Assembly: GCA_030692055.1 (NCBI GenBank)
Contig: JAUYCY010000040.1
Location: 1-43,961, forward strand
Source of the DNA: Candidatus Omnitrophota bacterium
GTDB lineage: Bacteria > Omnitrophota > Koll11 > Duberdicusellales > 4484-171
Reading direction: 5' to 3'
Length of the DNA stretch: 43,961 nucleotides
Shown here: positions 1-6,489 of the stretch, in pieces
How positions within the stretch are numbered: the first letter of the stretch is position 1
Layout: each line of letters starts with the position of its first letter
Program-made: the position numbers and the translations under genes
The notes under the pieces: model-generated
The model's database searches: none
Told to the model about the DNA's origin: nothing
What the model saw: only the letters and a program-made list of their open reading frames with translations

Positions 1-137
1 GGCGAATACCCCGTGGCTTGCCACGGGGATGAAGCCGAAATCGTAAACGTAGTTGACCTCATTCCAAGGCAATGAATGAACCAGTGATAATATTAGTATA
101 GAACATACTCCGCGGCTTGCCGCGGAGACTGGTTGAT
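1..137. repeat. 137-bp dispersed repeat, left copy
   Basis: The same 137 bases recur in direct orientation at 10081-10217 with a single mismatch (base 67, A here and C there). It contains two REP-like hairpins with an identical CTTG loop: stem CCCCGTGG/CCACGGGG (9-28) and stem CTCCGCGG/CCGCGGAG (108-127). No open frame in it looks real. The window begins exactly at the repeat edge, which suggests the contig ended in this repeat; its true left boundary cannot be seen. Confidence 0.9.
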
Positions 138-186
138 TTAAACATAATATAAAAAACATTAAGCAACTCGCGCAATCTTTAAATAT

Positions 187-999
187 ATGAAAACTATTTT
201 TAGTAAAGCGTTAATTTATTTAAAATATTATATTGAAAAACTTCCACCAAGCGAGTGGATTAAAAAAAGAAAGAGAAAAATAGCCAATCACAAGTATCCA
301 TACGTTAAAGAGTTTGTGATGAATGTTACGGCTAAGCGGTTTGAGAAATTCGAACGATTAGCTACCGACTATGAACAGCGCGGTATTTTAAATAGCGAAA
401 TGCTGGCAACCTGTTCTTTGTGCGAAGAATTGGGAGTAGATGTTATTATTGAATCCGGCAGAGGGAGAGGGCAAAGCACGCACATCTTTGCCAGGTATTT
501 TGAAAATAAACCGTGTAAGATTTTCAGCATCGAATGGAAGGAATCGCACTGGTTTAGCGAAGAAGATGATAAATTTGCTAAAGAGTCCGTAGCGCCTTAT
601 CATAATGTTGAGTTCCTCTACGGAGACGGCCGCCAGCTTATACCTGTATTGGTAAAAGAACATAAGGGAATGCGCATAGCAGTAATTTTAGATGGGCCTA
701 AAGAGCAAACAGCCGTTAACCTTTTGAAACAGCTGTTCCGTAAGTACAAAAATATCTCGGTTGCGTTTCTACACGATTGTAACAAAGGACTACCCTGCAG
801 GCTTAGCCTGGAAGATATGTTCTATAATGTTTTCTTTACTGATTGCCAGGAGTATGTCGACCGCTATCGCAAGCTTGATATTCCGTGCGATAAAGAAGGA
901 GGGCTCTGGCATCCCTATCGGCTCGGCACAGAGAATATAGAAAGCTATGGCCCGACTCTGGCAATAGTTTTTCCCGATAATTACAAATTTAGACAATAA
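187..999 (+). CDS. class I SAM-dependent methyltransferase-like protein
   Basis: A 270-residue cytosolic protein with a Rossmann-like core. The glycine-rich loop ESGRGRGQST (residues 89-98) sits where methyltransferase motif I lies, followed by an acidic strand end IFSIEW (112-117), VILDGPK (166-172) and FLHDCNK (194-200). This layout resembles the Methyltransf_24/cephalosporin-hydroxylase-like proteins common in polysaccharide clusters. The canonical E/D-x-G-x-G is altered to ESGRGRG, so SAM binding is plausible but not certain. It is first in the sugar block, lies between the 137-bp repeat and a broken pyrF, and has no clear Shine-Dalgarno sequence. Confidence 0.6.
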   Translation: MKTIFSKALIYLKYYIEKLPPSEWIKKRKRKIANHKYPYVKEFVMNVTAKRFEKFERLATDYEQRGILNSEMLATCSLCEELGVDVIIESGRGRGQSTHIFARYFENKPCKIFSIEWKESHWFSEEDDKFAKESVAPYHNVEFLYGDGRQLIPVLVKEHKGMRIAVILDGPKEQTAVNLLKQLFRKYKNISVAFLHDCNKGLPCRLSLEDMFYNVFFTDCQEYVDRYRKLDIPCDKEGGLWHPYRLGTENIESYGPTLAIVFPDNYKFRQ

Positions 1000-1039
1000 A
1001 TAAAAGGCAGTTTACATATAACGCTAACAAAATAATACT

Positions 1040-1219
1040 ATGAAAAACAAATTAATTGTAGCTTTAGATGTAGATAGGCTCAAAAAAGCAAATGAGTTGG
1101 TAAATACCTTATATCCTAAAGTAGAGATATTTAAGGTAGGTAGCCAACTATTTACATCGAGCGGCCCTGAGATAATAAAGTCAATAAACAAAAAAGGCGG
1201 CAAAGAATATAGAATATAG
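1040..1219 (+). pseudogene. pyrF: truncated pyrF (orotidine 5'-phosphate decarboxylase N-terminus)
   Basis: An open frame of 59 codons starting at ATG 1040 reads MKNKLIVALDVD, then FKVGSQLFTSSGPEII, which is the typical start of OMP decarboxylase (pyrimidine synthesis, OMP to UMP). A complete enzyme is about 230 residues. The frame stops where an AT-rich short-unit array begins (GAATATA repeats), before the catalytic DxKxxD motif. No continuation is visible downstream. This is a decayed fragment and not a functional enzyme. Confidence 0.85.
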
Positions 1220-1255
1220 TATTATAGAATATAGTATAGTATAGTATAGAATATA
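1205..1255. repeat. AT-rich short tandem array (GAATATA/GTATA units)
   Basis: Four copies of the 7-bp unit GAATATA (1205, 1212, 1227, 1249) are interspersed with three GTATA units (1234-1248). The array begins inside the last codons of the pyrF remnant and appears to have replaced the rest of that gene. Confidence 0.85.
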
Positions 1256-1283
1256 GAAGACGTGTTATCTAACTCTATGGTAG

Positions 1284-1424
1284 CCAAAAGATTATGAAAC
1301 AAATATTGACTCCTTCTTCAAAGACGCGATAATTGCCGCATGCCTTAAAAATGACCAAGACGTTTTACGTAGCTGTTTGAAACCTAAAGATTACAAAAGA
1401 AATATTTCCTCGCAGGAGAATTAG
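1284..1424 (+). other. gene remnant without start codon
   Basis: A 46-codon open stretch without a plausible start contains IDSFFKDAII and VLRSCLKPKDY, and looks like the C-terminal end of a protein. I do not recognise the family. It lies between the AT array and the next gene, in a 570-bp stretch with no intact gene. From 1425 to 1568 I see only AT-rich spacer and a weak AAGGC ribosome site before the next start. Confidence 0.3.
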
Positions 1425-1568
1425 ATTTGTTTTATAATGTTTTGGGGATCATTAAGTTGCGTAAAGCGCCTTATTAGTTATTTGCTACTTTTTATTTTTT
1501 ATACGGCTGTATCTATTACCGGGTCTTTCCCACAATAAAGATGTTAAGAAAATAAAGGCAAGGCGCAT

Positions 1569-2735
1569 TTGAACAGAAAAATAACTTTTTCTTATGCGGG
1601 TAATATCGGAGGCTTAGGCCAGGGTTATATTACCGCTAAAGCAATCGCAGCCGCCTCAAAGATGCATTATCTCTATCAGCTTTTTTCCCGCGGTATCCAA
1701 ACTAACTTAAAAGTAGAAGCAGAAGAGACAATCACATTGAGGCATTTTAATGAGTTTGCATTTGCTTGGGGTTTTTTAGCAAGGTTTCTTAAAAGAGCGG
1801 GCCTTACCTATTATATTTCTAATGCGCTTTACGATAGAGAGGTTGCCCGGCAGCTTAAGCCCTGCGATATTTTTCATGCCTTTGCGGCCCAGAGCTTAAA
1901 ATCCATCCTGAAAGCCAAAAGCTGCGGCGCAAAAGTTATCGCTGATAATCCCAATACGCATCCTTTGAATATAAAGAAACTACTGGTAGAGGAGTATAAA
2001 ATATGGAAAGTCCCTTATGCAGCCTATAACAACATTGCTTTGAATAGGCGCTTACGTGCCTTGGAGACTGCTGACCAGGTGTTAGTTCTTTCCAAAAACT
2101 CTTATCAGACTTTTCTTGATTACGGTTATGCGAAAGAAAAGCTATGTATCATTCCTTACGGAGTTGATAATGAGCTTTTCAAACCTAGGCCCAAAAAGGA
2201 CAGTGTTTTTCGGGTTTTATTTGTCGGGCAGTTGTCTCTCAGGAAAGGTTTCCAGCATCTTTTAGAAGCGTGGCAGCTCATCCGGCTAAAAGATGCCGAA
2301 TTAGTGTTAGCCGGGCCTGTCAGCGCCGACGGTTTGTATGCTTTAAGGAAATTTAGCGGAAAAATAGATTTTAAAGTGTTAGGCCCGCTTAATAATATGC
2401 AAGAAATTGCCGAAGTCTACAACCAAGCTTCTATTGCAGTATTTCCCAGCATAGAAGAAGGTTTCGGTATGGTAGTAACAGAAGCTCTCGCTTCAGGATT
2501 GCCGGTTATTGTTTCGGAAAATGTAGGAGCGAAAGATTTGATTAACGATGGCGAGGAAGGGTTTATTGTACCTATACGTAATGCTATGGTTATAAAAGAC
2601 ACAATATTATATCTTTATGAAAACGAAGATAAACGAAAAGAGATGGGCCAAAAAGCAAGGTTTAAAGTGGAAAATCAGACCTGGGAGGACTATCAGAATA
2701 AATTAACAAGTATATATAGAGAGTTATTAGGGTAG
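1569..2735 (+). CDS. GT-B glycosyltransferase, family 4-like
   Basis: A 388-residue protein with a TTG start preceded by AAGGCAAGG. The N-terminal Rossmann half begins with a glycine-rich turn GNIGGLGQGY (11-20). The C-terminal donor-binding half has IPYGVDNELF (195-204), a GxLxxRKG motif (220-227) and the E-x7-E signature in PSIEEGFGMVVTEALASG (293-310; E297 and E305), all standard in retaining GT4 enzymes that use nucleotide-sugars. It probably adds a sugar to a lipid-linked surface glycan at the inner membrane face; the sugar is not predictable. The stop codon lies inside a REP-like palindrome that separates it from the next methyltransferase gene. Confidence 0.88.
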   Translation: MNRKITFSYAGNIGGLGQGYITAKAIAAASKMHYLYQLFSRGIQTNLKVEAEETITLRHFNEFAFAWGFLARFLKRAGLTYYISNALYDREVARQLKPCDIFHAFAAQSLKSILKAKSCGAKVIADNPNTHPLNIKKLLVEEYKIWKVPYAAYNNIALNRRLRALETADQVLVLSKNSYQTFLDYGYAKEKLCIIPYGVDNELFKPRPKKDSVFRVLFVGQLSLRKGFQHLLEAWQLIRLKDAELVLAGPVSADGLYALRKFSGKIDFKVLGPLNNMQEIAEVYNQASIAVFPSIEEGFGMVVTEALASGLPVIVSENVGAKDLINDGEEGFIVPIRNAMVIKDTILYLYENEDKRKEMGQKARFKVENQTWEDYQNKLTSIYRELLG

Positions 2736-2760
2736 TCCAACAGGACACCCTGCTGGGTAG
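2733..2760. repeat. 28-bp REP-like palindrome (copy 1)
   Basis: The arms CCAACAGG and CCTGCTGG pair with one G-U around an ACAC loop. The whole 28 bases recur exactly, in inverse orientation, at 41923-41950. It starts on the upstream stop codon and ends two bases before the next ATG, so it occupies the ribosome-binding region of that gene. Confidence 0.88.
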
Positions 2761-2762
2761 GC

Positions 2763-3584
2763 ATGAAGCAAAATCTGGGCGAAATATATTTTTCAGGAAT
2801 TCCTTCTTCCCGTGTTGGCGAGTATACGGGTAGAATAAAATGTCCTTGTCATTATGAATTCTGGAGGCATATTGAAAGCATATTTCGTAACGTAAAGGAT
2901 AAAATTGTAGTGGATATGGGATGCGGACCGGGACTAAAAAGCCTAACGTTAGCCCTGTCAGGAGCTCGGGTCGTAGCTATTGATTGTAATGAAGAAAAAT
3001 TGAATGATTGTAAAAGAAATTCTTTCTTAGTTGAAAATTTACACGGCAGGCTTAATGTCTTCAGTTACAGGCACGACCTCAGAAAAAAAATACCTTTTTT
3101 AAATTCTGATTTTGCGGATTTTATTTTATGCTATGAAGTGATAGAACACTTAGATGAAACCAAAACTTTTATCAGCGAAATATTGAGAATTATGAAATGT
3201 GGTAGTCTAGCCATTGTTACTACTCCCAATAAGAATGTTTGTTTTCCCGCAGACAGGGAAAAGCTTTATGGAGAAGAATTGTATGGCCATACCAAGGTAT
3301 TTAACGCCGATACCCTAAAAGCCGTTTTTGATATAAAGGGAGTTAAAGTTGAAAAGATATTTTTTTATAAACATTTTCTAATGCGATTGTTTTGCGGTAT
3401 TATACATAAATTTATGAAATTTGATAAATATAAACGCCCCTTGCCTACGTTATTCTGTAGAGGTTATAATTTAATTTTGTTTCCGGTACTGAATTTTTTT
3501 GTCCATTTGGAAGAAAAATTAAAAGAGAAAAGAGATAGCGGCAAACACATATTTATAGTTATAAGAAAAGAGTATAAACCATGA
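2763..3584 (+). CDS. class I SAM-dependent methyltransferase
   Basis: A 273-residue enzyme with a clear motif I, VVDMGCGPGLKS (49-60), an acidic strand end VVAIDCNEEKL (70-80) that binds the SAM ribose, and FILCYEVIEHLDE, the usual motif after strand 4 in Methyltransf_11/23 proteins. The C-terminal 100 residues are basic and aromatic, perhaps for membrane or lipid-sugar contact. Its last four bases overlap the next glycosyltransferase start (ATGA), implying co-translation. Likely methylates a sugar or glycan of the same cluster. Confidence 0.85.
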   Translation: MKQNLGEIYFSGIPSSRVGEYTGRIKCPCHYEFWRHIESIFRNVKDKIVVDMGCGPGLKSLTLALSGARVVAIDCNEEKLNDCKRNSFLVENLHGRLNVFSYRHDLRKKIPFLNSDFADFILCYEVIEHLDETKTFISEILRIMKCGSLAIVTTPNKNVCFPADREKLYGEELYGHTKVFNADTLKAVFDIKGVKVEKIFFYKHFLMRLFCGIIHKFMKFDKYKRPLPTLFCRGYNLILFPVLNFFVHLEEKLKEKRDSGKHIFIVIRKEYKP

Positions 3585-4717
3585 GAATATTAGTTTTTGG
3601 GCATATGTATACCGAGTCGATTCACCGCGAAAAGTTTCAGTATATAAGCCGCTTGGAAGAATTTGACGTTACGGTTATAGCCCCTGCTTTGTGGAGGCAT
3701 ATCTTGGGTAATTATGAATTTAAATCTGCAACGAGAGAAGAGGTTTTTAAAGTTATCACGTGCAAGATCAGTTTTTCCGGTAATTATTTTTGGTTCTTTT
3801 ATCATAATGTGTCAAGGTTACTTAAAGAATATAGGCCGGACATTATTGAAATTGACCAAGAGCCGGCATCGCGAGCCTGCTATTCTATAATAAAGAAAGT
3901 TAAGCGCTTCTTGTCGTCAGCCAAAATAGTCGTCTGGACTTCCGAAGATACCGTAAAAAAGTGGAAATTTCCATTGTCATATTACGAGCGGTATACTCTT
4001 TTGAATATTGATCATATCATTGCCTGTAATTCCGGTGTAGAAAGGCTGCTGCGCGAAAAAGGGTATAAAAACAAAATTTCTATTTTTCAATTTTTGGGCA
4101 CTAGTCCAGAAATATTTAAAAAAAAGGATGTACCGGAACTAAAAAAAGAATTAAATTTAGAAAATAAATTTATAGTTGGTTATGTGGGGCGCTTAAGCAA
4201 AGGCAAAGGGCTAGAAACTTTATTGAAGTCATTTTCTTTGCTGGATGAGGGCTCAAGCCTTCTGATCGTCGGTAAGGGTGAAATGTTAAAAGACTTACAG
4301 TATTTGGCGCAACAATTGAATATAAGCCAAAGAGTATGTTTTGCCGGCGCCGTGGCTCACGAAGCAGTCCCTGATTATATTAACTGTATGGATGTTTTAG
4401 CCCTTCCCTCCGAAGGCTCTGGTGATTGGCAAGAAAAGTTTGGCTATGTGTTAGCACAGGCAATGCTTTGCGAAGTTCCTGTTATAGGTTCGCGCCACGG
4501 TGGCATACCAGACGTCGTAGCCGATGGCGGCCTTTTATTTGAGCCAGGTAACATCGAAGAACTAGCTAAAAAAATAGAAATGTTAAGAAGCGATGATAAT
4601 TTAAGAAGGTTATATATCACAAGAGGTAAAAACCGAGCTTTAGAAAATTACACTGTAGAGAGGGTAGCAGAAAAATTAGTAAAACTATATAGAGGAGAGA
4701 TGATGGACGACAGATGA
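3581..4717 (+). CDS. GT-B glycosyltransferase, family 4-like
   Basis: A 378-residue protein. The acceptor-side N-terminal half opens with RILVFGHMY, and the donor half carries FIVGYVGRLSKGKG and an EEVP-type loop, with LPSEGSGDWQEKFGYVLAQAM as the nucleotide-sugar site; here an E-K-FGY variant replaces the plain EGFG. It starts in ATGA overlap with the methyltransferase upstream. The stop codon lies inside the first unit of a heptad repeat array, so the C-terminal MMDDR may be partly repeat-encoded. Confidence 0.85.
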   Translation: MRILVFGHMYTESIHREKFQYISRLEEFDVTVIAPALWRHILGNYEFKSATREEVFKVITCKISFSGNYFWFFYHNVSRLLKEYRPDIIEIDQEPASRACYSIIKKVKRFLSSAKIVVWTSEDTVKKWKFPLSYYERYTLLNIDHIIACNSGVERLLREKGYKNKISIFQFLGTSPEIFKKKDVPELKKELNLENKFIVGYVGRLSKGKGLETLLKSFSLLDEGSSLLIVGKGEMLKDLQYLAQQLNISQRVCFAGAVAHEAVPDYINCMDVLALPSEGSGDWQEKFGYVLAQAMLCEVPVIGSRHGGIPDVVADGGLLFEPGNIEELAKKIEMLRSDDNLRRLYITRGKNRALENYTVERVAEKLVKLYRGEMMDDR

Positions 4718-4779
4718 CAGAGGTCAGAAGTCAGAGGACAGAGGTCGGACTTCCGACATCCGACATCTGACATCTGAAA
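4710..4779. repeat. 70-bp array of ten 7-bp units that inverts midway
   Basis: Units read in perfect 7-bp phase: CAGATGA, CAGAGGT, CAGAAGT, CAGAGGA, CAGAGGT, CGGACTT, CCGACAT, CCGACAT, CTGACAT, CTGAAAA. The second half is roughly the reverse complement of the first, so the array can fold into one long imperfect hairpin. It starts on the stop codon of the glycosyltransferase and ends 25 bases before the next start. Confidence 0.9.
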
Positions 4780-4804
4780 AGAATAGCCTTATAAAAAAGT
4801 TATT

Positions 4805-5695
4805 ATGAAGCAATCAACGATTGATTACAAAAATTTTAAAGTAGAGGTTTTAGGCGCGCTTTACGATTGTGGAAACAGGCTGCGTAGAAGAAAAATGTTA
4901 TCTTTGCTGCCGGATATCCAAGAGAGAGTCGTTTTAGAAATAGGCTGCGGCATAGGAGATTTTGCCATAGCGTTAAACCAAAAAAGAGGCGCGTACAAAA
5001 AGTACATAGGTATAGATATTTCTTTTAATAACCTTTTAACGGCAAAGCAGCTGATAAATGAAGCTCCGCGGGCTAAAGCCCGCAGTTTCCTGTATCCGCT
5101 AGGCGCGGAGCGAAATCCCGACCACGCTTCCATCCAGGGTTTTAAGCCTGAGGTTTTATCGCGTCGGGATAAATTTAAGCCTTCGAACGATATATCTCTC
5201 GCGCAGGCAGATATCTTTAGATTACCCTTTAAGGATGAATCTATTGATATTTTAATATGCGCCGAGGTTTTAGAGCATTTAGATGATATTAGAGCCATGA
5301 AAGAGATAAAGCGCGTATTAAAAAAAGAAAGTTTCGTTTTAATTACGATGCCATACCTGGGACAGCCGGTAGAAGGGTGGGGGCATTTGCGGCACTATGA
5401 TTTAGAAACGATTAAGAATTTGGCTAATGGCTCTGACTTTATAATCAGGAGTATAAATATATTTGGCAGATTTCACGAAATAAGTTGGGTTAGGCTCAAA
5501 AGAATCCTTTTTCGGATATGGGGGGTGTGGAAAAAAATAACCCGTTCTAAAAACGAATATTACGCTTCAAGGCTGCACCGTAATTTCATTATGCCCATTG
5601 GGGACAGGGTTTTATTTATTGACGACCTGTTCGCGCAGTCAAAAAGTATAATCGGCTCTAAGGGCTATGTGGTGGTACTTTTAGAAAAAAAATAG
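4805..5695 (+). CDS. SAM-dependent methyltransferase with an in-frame palindromic insertion
   Basis: A 296-residue class I methyltransferase. Motif I is VVLEIGCGIGDFA (42-54), the acidic strand end YIGIDIS (67-73), then after an unusual segment AQADIFRLPF (133-142) and ILICAEVLEHLDD. Residues about 87-128 (APRAKARSF to KFKPSN) have no counterpart in ordinary members between these motifs. They are encoded by a GC-rich block of nested inverted repeats (5063-5170). The reading frame survives on both sides, so the protein is probably still made, with an extra surface loop. Role in the glycan cluster is inferred from position only. Confidence 0.83.
   Translation: MKQSTIDYKNFKVEVLGALYDCGNRLRRRKMLSLLPDIQERVVLEIGCGIGDFAIALNQKRGAYKKYIGIDISFNNLLTAKQLINEAPRAKARSFLYPLGAERNPDHASIQGFKPEVLSRRDKFKPSNDISLAQADIFRLPFKDESIDILICAEVLEHLDDIRAMKEIKRVLKKESFVLITMPYLGQPVEGWGHLRHYDLETIKNLANGSDFIIRSINIFGRFHEISWVRLKRILFRIWGVWKKITRSKNEYYASRLHRNFIMPIGDRVLFIDDLFAQSKSIIGSKGYVVVLLEKK
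5063..5170. repeat. REP-like element inserted in a coding region
   Basis: Nested inverted repeats: outer GCTCCGCG (5063-5070) with CGCGGAGC (5104-5111), inner GCGGGC-TAAA-GCCCGC (5068-5083), followed by ATCCCGAC (5115-5122) with GTCGGGAT (5163-5170). The block is markedly richer in G+C than the flanking gene and adds about 40 codons without breaking the frame. Confidence 0.82.
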
Positions 5696-5717
5696 TTTAT
5701 ATAAAAAGCTGAATTGA

Positions 5718-5876
5718 ATGTTAGAAAAAATTAAGGAATTCCTATATCGTTTACGCGGCCTGGCTGCTTTTTGCCAAGTACAAAATGCGGCTAAAGACGT
5801 AGCCGGTTTTATGGATTTTAGTGCGTGCAAAGCGCTGTTTTTTTTGCTAAATCCGCGCCGGTCGCAGGCGATATAG
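5718..5876 (+). pseudogene. N-terminal part of frameshifted methyltransferase
   Basis: From ATG 5718 the frame reads MLEKIKEFLYRLRG and continues to FMDFSACKALFF, then runs out of phase at a run of eight T (5838-5845) and stops. One extra T would join it to the frame of the following gene and give a protein of about 253 residues with an unbroken helix-loop-motif I order. So this is the true 5' end of the next gene, separated by a one-base deletion, tract slippage or a base-calling error. Confidence 0.78.
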
Positions 5877-6478
5877 TTGAAATAGGAAGCTTTGCCGGAA
5901 AATCTACCATTTGGCTAGCAAACGGGGTAAAACTAAGAAAGCGCGGTAAAATTTACGCCGTAGACCCGCATACCGGCGACCCTTACAGCGGAGATCTAGA
6001 GAACGTGCGTCAAGCGTTTAGCCAAGGCCAGGAATTTGAGTTTAGAAAGAATATAGGCAATGCGGGGGTTTCGGATGTGGTTATACCTGTAGTAAAGACC
6101 TCTCAAGAAGCCGCTAAAGATTTTGATAAAGCGATAAGGTTTTTATTTATCGACGGTATACACCAGTATGATTTTGTAAAGTTGGATTTTTTATTCTGGT
6201 CGCCTAAGGTAATCGGAGGCGGTATCATTGCTTTTCACGACAGCAACAAAGAAGGCGTGAATAGGCTGCTTTGCGAATACCTTTACGGTTCAGATGATTA
6301 CAAATTTATGGGCACGGTTCATTCTTTGACTTTTTTTAGAAAAGGCTCAGGCAAGCCGTTTTTGGATAAAATATTTGTTTTACGTTTTAATATCGTTTTT
6401 CCGCAGCATAAAAATAAAGGCTATTTCGGAGTAATATCTGGGCTGCTGCTTAGAATTTTAGGTCTATTTGCGTTATAA
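5825..6478 (+). CDS. class I SAM-dependent methyltransferase (Methyltransf_24 type), 5' end out of frame
   Basis: The open part encodes motif I DIVEIGSFAGKSTIWLA, then KIYAVDPHTGD, the FLFIDGIHQYDFVKLD strand and GGIIAFHDS, the pattern of Methyltransf_24 proteins, which often act on sugars or macrocins. The nominal GTG start at 5825 lies inside the coding sequence of a longer ancestral gene and has no ribosome site; the natural start is ATG 5718. If the T8 tract slips, full-length product could switch on and off. Neighbours are glycosyltransferases on both sides. Confidence 0.75.
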   Translation: MQSAVFFAKSAPVAGDIVEIGSFAGKSTIWLANGVKLRKRGKIYAVDPHTGDPYSGDLENVRQAFSQGQEFEFRKNIGNAGVSDVVIPVVKTSQEAAKDFDKAIRFLFIDGIHQYDFVKLDFLFWSPKVIGGGIIAFHDSNKEGVNRLLCEYLYGSDDYKFMGTVHSLTFFRKGSGKPFLDKIFVLRFNIVFPQHKNKGYFGVISGLLLRILGLFAL

Positions 6479-6489
6479 AGGCGGTCTAA

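Noticed and set aside
1..137. CRISPR-like repeat in the 137-bp element
   Set aside because: Only two copies 10 kb apart, no spacer periodicity and no cas genes.
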